From: Bacteroidota bacterium
Lineage (GTDB): Bacteria; Bacteroidota; Bacteroidia; Bacteroidales; UBA12481
Assembly (NCBI GenBank): GCA_018669475.1
Contig: JABHCC010000061.1
Span: forward strand, 1 to 64,000
Direction of reading: 5' to 3'
Length of the DNA stretch: 64,000 nt
The notes below the pieces were generated by a model that did no database searches, had not been told where the DNA came from, and worked only from the letters and a program-made list of their open reading frames with translations. Below are positions 35,206-44,771 of this stretch, piece after piece; positions within the stretch are counted from its first letter, which is position 1, and each line of letters opens with the position of its first letter. Both the position numbers and the translations under genes were made by a program.

Positions 35206-37403
35206 TTTAACTGGATTTTTGAGGACTCTGACTGTCCGTCAACCTCAATCCCTTCCTCACTCAGATTCATGCTGAATTTCCAACTTTGGATAATTTGATC
35301 GAATATACACAGCCTTACATCAGAATTAAGATGAACTTCGTCATTGCCGAAAAGATCCTTCTTTTCAGGCAGGTTTAATGAATATTTACCAACCAGGTAT
35401 ATTGCAAACGGTGCAAGGAAATCCTGGAAAATCATCGATACTTTAGAGAAAACCTGATTAGGCGGAAATTGATCTGCAACTTTTGTCTGCTTCCCATAGT
35501 AAAGCGGTACTTGGAAAAATGCGAGATAAAAAAAGTATAATGGAGACTTTCTGTTCCCTTCAAAGTGTACAAAATAGAATACCTGGCCGTTCATTTGGTA
35601 AAATGCCTTTGAACCTGAATCCTGACATACAATATAACTTTCATTAAACGGAGTGGTTTTGATTTCCCATACAACATTCCGTTCTTCATTGTTCAGTACG
35701 AAATTAAGTTTAAGTCTCTGACCCGGAACAAAATCGAAAAGTTTATGTAGCAATTGCATTGGTTCCGGATTCCTGATTGATTCAGTTTGCTTTGGTATGC
35801 TGAATGCTTTGGATTCATATCCACCATGATCCTTTTTAAGATAATAAGAGATTGGATATTCCAGAGTGCTTGACTCTATATATGGCGTAGCTTGCATTTG
35901 AAAATGGATATGTGGTTCAGGACTCCGTCCTGAGTTTCCACAAGTTCCAAGTTGCGTTCCACGTGTCACCCAGTCACCTTTTCTTACTTTTATTGAGCCC
36001 TTTTTGAAATGGGAAAGCTTAGCATAAAGCTGCTCATCATGTTTTATAATGACGGTATTTCCCCAATTGTTTTTCAGATTTACCTGTCCGACCAGATTAT
36101 CCGGGATGCCTTCAACTACTTCAACTATATAACCATCCGCAGGCGATAAAACAGGCTTGTCATAAGCAAGGAAGTCAGATAGTTTTGTCCCTTCATTTCG
36201 GTAAGTATTACCATCCTCTCCAATCATTACAAAGTCCCAGGCATGACGCCAATCACCACGATGTGTAATTTCTCCATCATATCCCTGACTAACAAACCAA
36301 TCACCCCAAAAAGGAAGTGAGAGGAGAAATGGCCGGTGTTCCTCAAAACGAGTATTGTAATTCACAAAGGCATATAGATTCTTTTCAGGCGAATTTTGCT
36401 GAATTTGCACTTCTTGTAAATTCTTACCTTTTTCAAATCGCCACTTCATCACGTAAATAAATAAAATTGTTGTGATATTAAATGGCAGTGCATACACAGA
36501 TAATTGCCAATTGGCCAGGAGCTCACTAAATCCAATAGTGATAATTGCTACAATTGGCGTCAACAAAATAACCCATAGTATACTTGTCTTTGTGGGTATA
36601 TTATAAAAACCACCTACAGCGATTGCAGTAAGCATATAATTGAACCCGATATATGCATAATCAGCTTCAGTGATTCCCATTCCCATAAGCAAATAGAAAC
36701 CATAAGCTGCGCTGAATCCAATTATGGAAAGGATAAAAGAAATCCTGGATGCTAAAAGCAGTCCGAAAGCAATAAAAATTCCGCCGGCAATTGAATTTTG
36801 AAAGAAAATAGCAGATAATGAAATCAAATAGGCTTTCACAAAGGCCCCAACCCTTAGGTTTTGAAACCATTCGTATACACCAACAAGCCATGTTCCTCCA
36901 ATTCCATAAAGTTCATTTAACTGATAAATATTCTGCCCATTGAATTGTAAGGCTTCAAATTCACGAGTTGCAAGTACGAGAATCCAAATAATCAAGACAA
37001 AGGGCAGGCTTAGAAAAGGTAACTGATACTTAGCCAGTATACCCTGAACAGCGATAGTAAGCAGGAAAGTAAACAGAGAAACCACCACAACCAGCACCCA
37101 GAAAGCTAGTCCGGGCTCATAAAATAAACCTAAAGGCAGGGTGGCTAAAAGCGCATTGTATCCCCAAAGCCCTTTGACAGTTTTACGTCGGTCAAATCCC
37201 ATATAGAAAGCGAGTAGCGAAGTCAAAAGAACGCTTAATAAGCCTGCAAATCCCGCCAGAGGGAAGAAGAAGGTTGTAAGCAACAGGATCAACCCAAATA
37301 GCCTATGATCTGAGAAAAATATCTGGCCATAGGCATTTAGGACCGATTGTACTAATTCATTTGGCTTTGGCCACTTCATGGTATGGGAGGGACTTTGACT
37401 CAT
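35187..37403 (-). CDS. Urea-transporter/M23 peptidase fusion
   Basis: This 738-residue fusion has an N-terminal membrane part (about 20-320) with both internal repeats of the urea transporter family: GYNALLATLPLG and LPFLSLPF, then GFNYMLTAIAVGG and ALPFNI. Residues 375-510 are an M23 metallopeptidase domain with candidate ligands His381, Asp390 (HAWDF), and His498/His500 (HIHF). The remaining 200 residues are not recognised. The start overlaps the decarboxylase stop as ATGA. The peptidase should sit on the periplasmic side and cut peptides or peptidoglycan; the channel may pass a small product rather than urea. Confidence 0.85.
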   Translation of the reverse strand: MSQSPSHTMKWPKPNELVQSVLNAYGQIFFSDHRLFGLILLLTTFFFPLAGFAGLLSVLLTSLLAFYMGFDRRKTVKGLWGYNALLATLPLGLFYEPGLAFWVLVVVVSLFTFLLTIAVQGILAKYQLPFLSLPFVLIIWILVLATREFEALQFNGQNIYQLNELYGIGGTWLVGVYEWFQNLRVGAFVKAYLISLSAIFFQNSIAGGIFIAFGLLLASRISFILSIIGFSAAYGFYLLMGMGITEADYAYIGFNYMLTAIAVGGFYNIPTKTSILWVILLTPIVAIITIGFSELLANWQLSVYALPFNITTILFIYVMKWRFEKGKNLQEVQIQQNSPEKNLYAFVNYNTRFEEHRPFLLSLPFWGDWFVSQGYDGEITHRGDWRHAWDFVMIGEDGNTYRNEGTKLSDFLAYDKPVLSPADGYIVEVVEGIPDNLVGQVNLKNNWGNTVIIKHDEQLYAKLSHFKKGSIKVRKGDWVTRGTQLGTCGNSGRSPEPHIHFQMQATPYIESSTLEYPISYYLKKDHGGYESKAFSIPKQTESIRNPEPMQLLHKLFDFVPGQRLKLNFVLNNEERNVVWEIKTTPFNESYIVCQDSGSKAFYQMNGQVFYFVHFEGNRKSPLYFFYLAFFQVPLYYGKQTKVADQFPPNQVFSKVSMIFQDFLAPFAIYLVGKYSLNLPEKKDLFGNDEVHLNSDVRLCIFDQIIQSWKFSMNLSEEGIEVDGQSESSKIQLKWERNL

Positions 37404-38749
37404 TTCTTCAGATGCTCAGGAACTTGCTCTAATTCTTGCATATATTCAAGGTTCTCTTCTTTTCTTATCATATGAACCTCTTGATTTTCATCAATTAAGT
37501 ATATAGCCGGACGGAAGGTAATAAATTGCATCCATTGGGTCATATTATAAGCTCCAACACGGGGAATAACCACAGGATCTCCTGGTTCCAGCAATGGATA
37601 CTTCAAATTCTTACGTATAACATCAATGTTCATACAGAGAGGTCCTACAATATCAGTTTCATCTGTAGATTGAGTTGTGTCAAAACCCGGATGCACTTCC
37701 AGTTCATACCAGAAACTTGTGAAAAGCATATTTATCCCAACATCAAGAATCAGTGCTCTGCGTCCATCTGACAGTCTTTTCGTTGCCGAAACTCTACTGA
37801 GCAGATAACCTGCCTCATCAACCAAAGCTCGGCCAGTCTCAAGTATGAGATAAGGTGGGTCTCCACCAGGCCAGTTTTGCTGCAGAATAGCCGAAGTAAT
37901 TGCATCAGCATAAGCATCAAAAGATGGTACCACGTCGGCAGCAGCATGATAAGCTCCTTTCAGAGTATTAGCAGATGCAAATCCACCGCCCAAATCGAGA
38001 TATTGAATTGAATGTCCATAGCTATTATGAATGTCCATTGCAATGCCACTCATTTTTTGAGCAGCTATTCTGTATGCCTCAGTGCTTAAAATATATGTTC
38101 CAATATGAGTATGAAGACCAACAAGATCAAGAAACTCACTTTGCATTATGAACTCTATCGCTTTCCAGGCTTCCCCGTTTTCGAAGTTAAATCCGAAACG
38201 ATCCCACTTGGGAAATATTCCTGTATCCATATTTATCCGAATAGCTACACGAGCTTTCTTCTTTAAGCTATCAGACAAACGGATCAAATCAATCAATTCA
38301 TCGAAATGATCAATATGAATGACCGATTGATTTTCTATCGATTTTGTCAGTTCATTCTCTGATTTCATCGGACCATTAAATATGATCTGATTCCCAGGAA
38401 CCTCGTTGAACAGAGCCTTGTCATATTCAAATCCGGAAACTACCTCCGCCCATGCTCCTTCCTGATGAAAAACCCGACAAACTGCATTAATGTAGTTGGT
38501 TTTGTATGACCAGGCAAACTGCACCTTGGGGTAGCGAGAGGAGAAAGCCTGGTAGGCTTTGCGGTATGTTTCTCTTAACTTGTTTTCTGAAATAATAAAG
38601 AATGGAGATCCATACTTCTCAATCAGACTACTTACTGGTATTCCTTCAATGTCTTTGATCGGGGCATATCCTTGTCCCATACCGGTTTTACCAGGCATGC
38701 CTGGTTTCACAACCTGAATAACAGGTACTTCAAATTTTTTCTTTTCCAT
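37400..38749 (-). CDS. Fold-III PLP decarboxylase (DAP/ornithine decarboxylase family)
   Basis: This 449-residue protein has PLP lysine Lys83 in FAWSYKTNYINAV, His213/His215 in GLHTHIGTY, GGG at 254-256, ETGRALV at 304-310 and GPLC (Cys372) with Asp376 behind it, then GAYNMTQWMQF. This is the diaminopimelate/arginine/ornithine decarboxylase fold with both halves of the active site present, so it should be active on a basic or carboxylated amino acid. EPGR is changed to ETGR, so the substrate may differ from DAP. It overlaps the ATP-grasp gene by 20 bases, and the fusion gene by 4. Confidence 0.88.
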   Translation of the reverse strand: MEKKKFEVPVIQVVKPGMPGKTGMGQGYAPIKDIEGIPVSSLIEKYGSPFFIISENKLRETYRKAYQAFSSRYPKVQFAWSYKTNYINAVCRVFHQEGAWAEVVSGFEYDKALFNEVPGNQIIFNGPMKSENELTKSIENQSVIHIDHFDELIDLIRLSDSLKKKARVAIRINMDTGIFPKWDRFGFNFENGEAWKAIEFIMQSEFLDLVGLHTHIGTYILSTEAYRIAAQKMSGIAMDIHNSYGHSIQYLDLGGGFASANTLKGAYHAAADVVPSFDAYADAITSAILQQNWPGGDPPYLILETGRALVDEAGYLLSRVSATKRLSDGRRALILDVGINMLFTSFWYELEVHPGFDTTQSTDETDIVGPLCMNIDVIRKNLKYPLLEPGDPVVIPRVGAYNMTQWMQFITFRPAIYLIDENQEVHMIRKEENLEYMQELEQVPEHLKK

Positions 38750-39809
38750 TGTTCTCTCTATTTAATGTGCCGGTGGCTGTAATATCTTGATAATCTTCTA
38801 ATTGGGCAATATTGTCATATGAATATCGTACAAACATGGTGCCTACACGGTAATCAGTATAGGGCTCTACATCATTACCGAGAGCCAGGTCAACCATAGC
38901 TTCAGGTAAATTTTGACCAGCTCCAACCGCCAGGTAAACCCAGGCTGGAATTCTCGGATTTATTTCAATCAGATACATATCATTATTGTCAGTTCGGATT
39001 AGTTCTAATTCCATCCCTCCGCCCCATTTCATAGAGCTAATAATATGATCAGTAAGCTTCATCATTTCTTCATTGGCAATGGTAATGCCTCCCCAGGCTT
39101 TCCCTTTATCTGTAATGTATTGCTTTCTCATAGGAACAGCACCAATAGTTCGTCCTTTGCCATCGCCTAATGCGACCACATTTACCTCGGTCCCTTTGAC
39201 AAATTCTTGTAGAATAACCGGCAATCCCCATTTCATGCTTATCCGGTAGAATTGAGCAAGTGCCTGCTCGAGACTATGAACCACTGAGGCATCATACATA
39301 TTTCCCTTGATTACAACAGGATAGCTCAATTCACGCATTACCTGATGTATATCTCCAGCCGATGAAAGCGGAAAACTCTTTGGAACAAGAACCCCATATT
39401 TCTCTCCAAAAACAGGAAGAACCGACTTGTGCCTTTCTTCATAATTCTGAAGCGATGGTAATAACATGTGAATCCCTAATTCAAGAAGATCATCCTCAAG
39501 TTTTATCATTGAGATTAGCTCAGAGTCGAAATTGGGAATTAAAACATCAATCCCTACCTCATCGTTTATTTGCGCAAGACGATAGTAAACTGCCTGAATC
39601 CCATTCGAGGGATAAGGCATGATATATACCTGATCAGCAATTCCCTCCATATATATTCCCGGCTCAAGAGTCTCATATACCAACCCGATAATTCTGACAT
39701 CAAACTTGGCAGACTCCCTGAGTGCCCTTATTACCGGCACCCCCGGACCTGGATTATCAGTGTTGTTCAATCCAGATACTGCAACTGTTATTTTTCTCTT
39801 TTTAGTCAT
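38730..39809 (-). CDS. ATP-grasp ligase (CarB/PylC-like)
   Basis: This 359-residue protein has a Rossmann-like N-terminal part starting ITVAVSGLNNTDNPGPG, a middle VVIKGN lysine strand, ILQEFVKGTEVNVVALGDG, and the metal-binding end ELELIRTDNNDMYLIEINPRIPAW (Glu/Glu/Asn). By family it activates a carboxylate with ATP and joins it to an amine, as in amino-acid or peptide ligases. It lies between a PqqD-like gene (8-base overlap) and a decarboxylase gene (20-base overlap), so it is probably part of one biosynthetic unit. Substrate unknown. Confidence 0.87.
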   Translation of the reverse strand: MTKKRKITVAVSGLNNTDNPGPGVPVIRALRESAKFDVRIIGLVYETLEPGIYMEGIADQVYIMPYPSNGIQAVYYRLAQINDEVGIDVLIPNFDSELISMIKLEDDLLELGIHMLLPSLQNYEERHKSVLPVFGEKYGVLVPKSFPLSSAGDIHQVMRELSYPVVIKGNMYDASVVHSLEQALAQFYRISMKWGLPVILQEFVKGTEVNVVALGDGKGRTIGAVPMRKQYITDKGKAWGGITIANEEMMKLTDHIISSMKWGGGMELELIRTDNNDMYLIEINPRIPAWVYLAVGAGQNLPEAMVDLALGNDVEPYTDYRVGTMFVRYSYDNIAQLEDYQDITATGTLNRENNGKEKI

Positions 39810-40047
39810 GGCTGATCAAATGATTCTTGTCTAGTAGAGCAACAAAATCAATAAATGCTTTCTCAAAACCCCACTCGTCAATCTCATAATTTTCGAGATA
39901 GAACTTTTTAATCTCGTCCTTACTCTGTCCCAGATGCAAGTATTTGAGCATCTCTAGTCCAATCGGATTAAGGGTGTAAGATTGCCCTGTTACCGGATCA
40001 AAAACAAACCCGTTGTCATTGATGGCTAAGCTGTTTTTTATTTTCAT
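39802..40047 (-). CDS. PqqD-family small protein (RiPP recognition element)
   Basis: This 81-residue protein carries FVFDPVTGQSYTLNPIGLEML, the typical PqqD-type beta-strand/helix pattern, followed by a helix with FLENYEIDE-like residues. PqqD proteins are winged-helix domains that bind peptide precursors and deliver them to modifying enzymes. It is the first gene of the seven-gene operon and overlaps the ATP-grasp gene. The 148 bases upstream contain no small precursor gene that I can see, so the peptide partner, if any, is elsewhere. Confidence 0.8.
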   Translation of the reverse strand: MKIKNSLAINDNGFVFDPVTGQSYTLNPIGLEMLKYLHLGQSKDEIKKFYLENYEIDEWGFEKAFIDFVALLDKNHLISHD

Positions 40048-40195
40048 GGCATCAAATTATATAGATATATGACTATGTTAAAAGTATTTGGTTTAAGATT
40101 AAGGTAACTTTTTTTGAAAATAATGATTTATGACCACTATTACAAAAAACTAAGGCACACTATACTGTTGAAATTAAAAAAGTCTGGAATAATTT

Positions 40196-41650
40196 TCAAG
40201 CCTTTTTGTTTACTTTTCCAAGCCAGTACTTCTCAATAGTTTCCAAAGACTTACCCTTGGTTTCGGGAACAAATTTCCAAATGAACCAAATCGCCGGAAG
40301 GGTGAGAATAGCATAAAGGAAGAAAGTGCCAGATGGACTGATGACTTCCAGTAAAACAGGATTGGTAAGGGTTATAAAAAAACCAGTCACCATAAGAGAA
40401 AAACTACCTATTGATACCGCTAAACCCCTAATACGGGTTGGGAAGATTTCACTAATAATAACCCATACAATTGGGCCAAAAGAGAAAGCAAAACTAGCCA
40501 CGTAGAAAAGCAGGGGAATTAAAACCAGATTGGAGCCAATAGCAAAAAGAATTCCGACCCCTGACAAGGAAAGGAAAGCTCCACTAACACCAATCAAAAG
40601 CAGTTTTCGCCGGCCAAACTTCTCAATATAAAGAATGGCAACAAAAGTAAAGAGACTATTCACCACGCCCACCAGTACAGCACCCAGGAAGGAGCTCTCG
40701 ATACTATTTAGAGCTTCATTCAGGATATTAGGTGCAAAATACATGATGGCAGCAATACCACTCAGATGAGAAAACATTGGCAGTAAGAGTCCGATTATGA
40801 GAGGCCTCCGCAAATAAGGTCTAAGCAATTCCTTAATTCCTTTAGATTTTACTTTTGCAGTTTCTTCAATTTCCATCATTTGTATCTCAGCCTGTTCCTT
40901 ACCCGCAACCCGAATCATTATCCGCCTTGCTTCCTCTGATCTTTTCTTTGAAACCAACCACCTGGGGCTTTCAGGAGAGAACAACAAGAGAATCAGAAAG
41001 AGCAATGCAATAGGTATCTCGGTGCCAAACATTCCTCTCCATAACTCTTCCACAAATAACCAATTCCAAAACCCACCACTTTCGCCAGTAATAACACCAG
41101 CCTGTTCACCAGCATGGTTCAGTACAAGCCAGTCAACCAAAAAAGCTAAGAGAATACCCAGAGTTATTGATAGCTGATAAATTGAAACAAATTTTCCTCT
41201 GTTTTTTGGCAAGGTCAGCTCTGAAATATATACAGGAGCAACAACTGAAGTGATCCCCACCCCAATTCCGCCAATTAATCGAATAATTATCAGGAAATTA
41301 AAAGCAAAATCCGCATCTGACTGCATCCATAATAAGGATTCAGAATTCCCCAAAAATTCCGGGGTTAGCATTGATCCTATGGCAGAAATGCTAAGCAAAG
41401 ATGCAGAGGTGATCAGGGCCTTCTTTCTTCCAAAACGATCGGTTATAGTCCCCGAAACCACACATCCAAGAATAGTCCCAAGCAAGGCAGAGGAAACAAC
41501 CCACCCAAGCATGGCAGAAGTCAGCTGAAAATGAGATTCAAGAAAAGAGTTACATCCGGAAATAATAGCCGTATCATAACCAAAAAGAAAGCCCCCTATA
41601 CTTGCAACAAAACTAATTGCAATGAGATAAACCGATGATTTTTTCTTCAT
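40196..41650 (-). CDS. Sugar porter family MFS transporter
   Basis: This 484-residue, 12-helix protein has the sugar porter signatures GGFLFGYDTAIISG, DRFGRKKAL, PESPRWLVSKKRSEEARR and PETKGKSLETIEKYW. By family it is a proton-coupled importer of pentoses or hexoses such as xylose, arabinose, galactose or fucose, in the inner membrane. The start is 6 bases after the UroD-like gene stop, so these two share a transcript. The next gene downstream, the PqqD-like one, follows after 148 bases without a clear terminator. Confidence 0.93.
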   Translation of the reverse strand: MKKKSSVYLIAISFVASIGGFLFGYDTAIISGCNSFLESHFQLTSAMLGWVVSSALLGTILGCVVSGTITDRFGRKKALITSASLLSISAIGSMLTPEFLGNSESLLWMQSDADFAFNFLIIIRLIGGIGVGITSVVAPVYISELTLPKNRGKFVSIYQLSITLGILLAFLVDWLVLNHAGEQAGVITGESGGFWNWLFVEELWRGMFGTEIPIALLFLILLLFSPESPRWLVSKKRSEEARRIMIRVAGKEQAEIQMMEIEETAKVKSKGIKELLRPYLRRPLIIGLLLPMFSHLSGIAAIMYFAPNILNEALNSIESSFLGAVLVGVVNSLFTFVAILYIEKFGRRKLLLIGVSGAFLSLSGVGILFAIGSNLVLIPLLFYVASFAFSFGPIVWVIISEIFPTRIRGLAVSIGSFSLMVTGFFITLTNPVLLEVISPSGTFFLYAILTLPAIWFIWKFVPETKGKSLETIEKYWLGKVNKKA

Positions 41651-41656
41651 AATTTC

Positions 41657-42760
41657 TTATTCATATTTACCAAACTCATCCACCAGCTCGGCAACTCGTC
41701 TGACCCTGCTTTCCATTCCATCCGGAGGAACCTGATCGGCTACCCCCAAAACATATCGTGGCTCCTTAACCATTATCTTTATCACATGCTTTACATGCCG
41801 CTCGAACTCCTCCTCAGAAGTATTGGGCGTAAAATATACTCCTGGAATCCCTCCCCAGATAATACTTTTTGATTCGCCCATATAATCTATAAGTTCTTCA
41901 GTTTTCAAATCACCTACCGGATGGGGTGTCAGCGCTTCCAATACGCTGAAACCAACTGACGCTTCTTCTTTTAATAAGCCCCTGAGAGTGCCGTCGATAT
42001 GAATGAAAGAATACTTGCCTGCCTCCCTGATCTTTGAGACCCATTCCTCCTGGTATCCCCGCATATATTTTTCAAAAAAAGCCGGTCCCACCATTTCTGA
42101 TGAAAGGTTTTCAGGAATCATCAATACTTCAGCAGGGGAATCAAGGGCTATCCGGGCCGCCTGATCAAAAGCCTTTTTCATCACATCTAACAACTCCTGA
42201 AACTCTTCTTCATGCATCAAGGCCATCATGGTAACTGCCATGACTCCAGCTTCCAGAGCCAGAAGGTGCATAAACGGACTTTTAGGCAAATAGCAAAGCA
42301 CAACTCCCTGATCCCCCACCTGTTTTTTTCGTTTTATTGCGAAATCATAATCAGCTTCAAAGTGGGTATTCTCATAAATATGCTTCAAAATTGGTAAATC
42401 AGCCTCAGTTTTCAGAAAGTGCTCCACCGGACCCTCAGAAAAAGATGCCGGAATGTATTCCCAGCACTCCCTGACAGATCCATACTCTGTTTTTATTTCT
42501 TTATATTTTCTATGCCCATCAGTCCATTCAATAATCTCACAATTATCAATGACTTGTTCGTATGGGAAATAGCCCTGCAAGTAAAAACCTACCCCCAGCT
42601 CACGGTGCCACTTGATGTAATCATCCGACAGGATAAAACCTTCAGGCTTCATGCCTCTTTTAATAAGAGAATTTGCCCAATAATCCAAATCACCCGCCCA
42701 GGGTAATTGGTCGGGTTTTTCACCTTTCAGGATAGCCAGAATTCTTTGTCTCGGGGTCAT
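41657..42760 (-). CDS. UroD-fold protein (methyltransferase-like)
   Basis: This 367-residue protein opens MTPRQRILAILKGEKPDQLPW as in the uroporphyrinogen decarboxylase superfamily and keeps FIHIDGTLRGLL and IIWGGIPGVYF, the active-site strands. As with the homologue at 3181, the zinc-ligand motif is H-x-D-G rather than H-x-C. Its partner is a sugar porter 6 bases downstream, not a heme gene, so a heme role is unlikely. It may be a methyltransferase of C1 metabolism or an unrelated enzyme on the same fold. Confidence 0.7.
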   Translation of the reverse strand: MTPRQRILAILKGEKPDQLPWAGDLDYWANSLIKRGMKPEGFILSDDYIKWHRELGVGFYLQGYFPYEQVIDNCEIIEWTDGHRKYKEIKTEYGSVRECWEYIPASFSEGPVEHFLKTEADLPILKHIYENTHFEADYDFAIKRKKQVGDQGVVLCYLPKSPFMHLLALEAGVMAVTMMALMHEEEFQELLDVMKKAFDQAARIALDSPAEVLMIPENLSSEMVGPAFFEKYMRGYQEEWVSKIREAGKYSFIHIDGTLRGLLKEEASVGFSVLEALTPHPVGDLKTEELIDYMGESKSIIWGGIPGVYFTPNTSEEEFERHVKHVIKIMVKEPRYVLGVADQVPPDGMESRVRRVAELVDEFGKYE

Positions 42761-42859
42761 TCAAGGATACGGATTAAACGCTGAAAACATTTTATTCAGC
42801 TGAATGCCTAAAGCTAATATGCCTTTTGGGAATATCAAATAAAAAACTCTGTTTCCTAC

Positions 42860-44560
42860 TTATTCCAGAATTATCATTTTACCGCTTTGCGCTCTATTAC
42901 CATTCTGAAAGATATAGAAATACTGACCTGGCAATTGTGTACTTGAATCCCACTCCACGACTTGTTTCCCCGAAGGAAGTTCCTCATTTACTAATGTTTC
43001 AAGCAATTGTCCCTTCATATTGTAAACGGTAATTAATATCTTTTCAGGCTTCGAGAGCTGAAATACGAATCTACTTATATCCTTTATTGGATTTGGATAA
43101 ACATTAATATCGACCTGACCATCTGAAAGATAATGATCAACATTCTGCGACTGGCCAAAATAGGCAAGCAGAGTGTCTGGTGATGAAGGAGCCAGTGCAG
43201 CTGTGATTACCACGTAAAGGCTGTCTATCTGATCCAGTTCACCAGGTAAAAACCCCAGTGGGACAATAAACTGTGCGGAACTGCTACTTATTTGATGATG
43301 AAACCATGCTGTATCAGTCATATTATCACCAAAAATCTCAGTGTAAATCCAATCCGAATCATCCACCATACGATTAACTGTAACAGGAAATATAACTGTA
43401 TCGTTAATTGGCTCGAATAAACCTGTTTCAAATGTCCAGCTTGCCGTTGGCCTGAAGTCACCATGCCTTACAACACATTGGGCAGTATCTATAGTCTCAC
43501 CTGAAGACATCCCAGTACTTGAGGGATTACCTCTACCGGTTCGAATAAATGTAAGGTCAAATAAAGTCTGATCTGCAAATTGCTCAGGATACTTGTATGC
43601 GTAACTCACAAAATCCTCGGAATTATCAGAGACGATAAAGTTGGGCATTTCAGGGCTTCTCACTTCCACCCCATCCCCTCCGATAAAGGCCACAAAAGAT
43701 GAGTCAACCTCACCCTTACTCCAGAAAAGGGTATCGGATGGGGTGAGTATTGCTGATTTATCTATCTCCGCACTGACCTCATCCATCCAGGCTTCAGTTG
43801 TTTCCATGTTCTCATAATTCCAGATCGCGAATATCGAATCTCCATCTTCCCCCTGCTCGACAATGAATTCATGTTCTACACTATCCCCCGGGGCCAGCAC
43901 CCCTTCAAAAACGCCAATGGAAATCAATTCTTCCTTTTTTTTCAGGAAAGATTCCATTGCATATGCCACGCTATCAGTATTATTGAGCTTACAACCAGCC
44001 CGCGATTGATTTGCGCCTCTTGGCGGAGTAGTAATGTATTTGACCTTAACATAATAATTGGGATCACCTTTTATGTTAATTGGCATTACTTTACTGATTC
44101 GCTTTTTTCGTCCATCTGTCCACCAATACTCACCGGTAAAGGATGTCTCCTGATCAGCTTTCCCAAAGAAGTATTTTGACATTTGGAATTGAGCAATTGT
44201 GCCTGGTTTGACAGAAGCAGGATCACCCAAATTAAAACTGACTCCATTTCTTACTTTCTTCGGATATTTCTGTCCCCAAATTCTTTTACTCCTTATTGGA
44301 TACCCTTCATTCCACAAATTGCTAATAAGCATGCTTCCTCCATTCGAGATCATCTTCAAACCGGTGTTTGCCCAACGCCCATTTTCGGGTCCATTGGTTT
44401 TAAAATAAATATCATTTGCATCAACTTTCAAATGATTTTTGATCGTAATGGTATAAGTGTACTTTGTACTATTGACGCGAATAGACTGTGCTTTTACCTG
44501 ACACAAAAAGCATGTAACAAATACAAAACACAAAGCCATTTTGAAATGTAATGAGCTCAT
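42860..44560 (-). CDS. Secreted protein with T9SS sorting domain
   Basis: This 566-residue protein has a signal peptide ending VKAQ. The body contains beta-sandwich segments and NGRWANTG, with PNYYVKVKYITTPP-like strands, and is not matched to a family. The tail starts INVYPNPIKDISRFVFQLSK and ends GQYFYIFQ and KMIILE, a type A T9SS signal. Probably a surface or secreted adhesin or binding protein. The gene lies 99 bases downstream on the transcript side of the UroD gene start, but the two read independently. Confidence 0.75.
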   Translation of the reverse strand: MSSLHFKMALCFVFVTCFLCQVKAQSIRVNSTKYTYTITIKNHLKVDANDIYFKTNGPENGRWANTGLKMISNGGSMLISNLWNEGYPIRSKRIWGQKYPKKVRNGVSFNLGDPASVKPGTIAQFQMSKYFFGKADQETSFTGEYWWTDGRKKRISKVMPINIKGDPNYYVKVKYITTPPRGANQSRAGCKLNNTDSVAYAMESFLKKKEELISIGVFEGVLAPGDSVEHEFIVEQGEDGDSIFAIWNYENMETTEAWMDEVSAEIDKSAILTPSDTLFWSKGEVDSSFVAFIGGDGVEVRSPEMPNFIVSDNSEDFVSYAYKYPEQFADQTLFDLTFIRTGRGNPSSTGMSSGETIDTAQCVVRHGDFRPTASWTFETGLFEPINDTVIFPVTVNRMVDDSDWIYTEIFGDNMTDTAWFHHQISSSSAQFIVPLGFLPGELDQIDSLYVVITAALAPSSPDTLLAYFGQSQNVDHYLSDGQVDINVYPNPIKDISRFVFQLSKPEKILITVYNMKGQLLETLVNEELPSGKQVVEWDSSTQLPGQYFYIFQNGNRAQSGKMIILE

Positions 44561-44771
44561 AAAGTTTGTTTATTGATTAGGGTACTTGCTAAATTACGAT
44601 AATTTTCTTACTAACAAAGCTTTATGGCGGCTAAGCAGAATAACAAAGTTGATTTTTAATGCGATATTTATTCATGGAATCCCTAATAAACTTTATTGTA
44701 ATTTGACAAAAATCCGATATAATAAACAGTCAATATTGCAAATCCTGGCAATTGTATAAAAGAAAAATCAT

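Noticed and set aside
40048-40195. Possible RiPP precursor gene upstream of the PqqD-like gene
   Set aside because: I looked for a short start-to-stop frame on the minus strand and found none worth calling.
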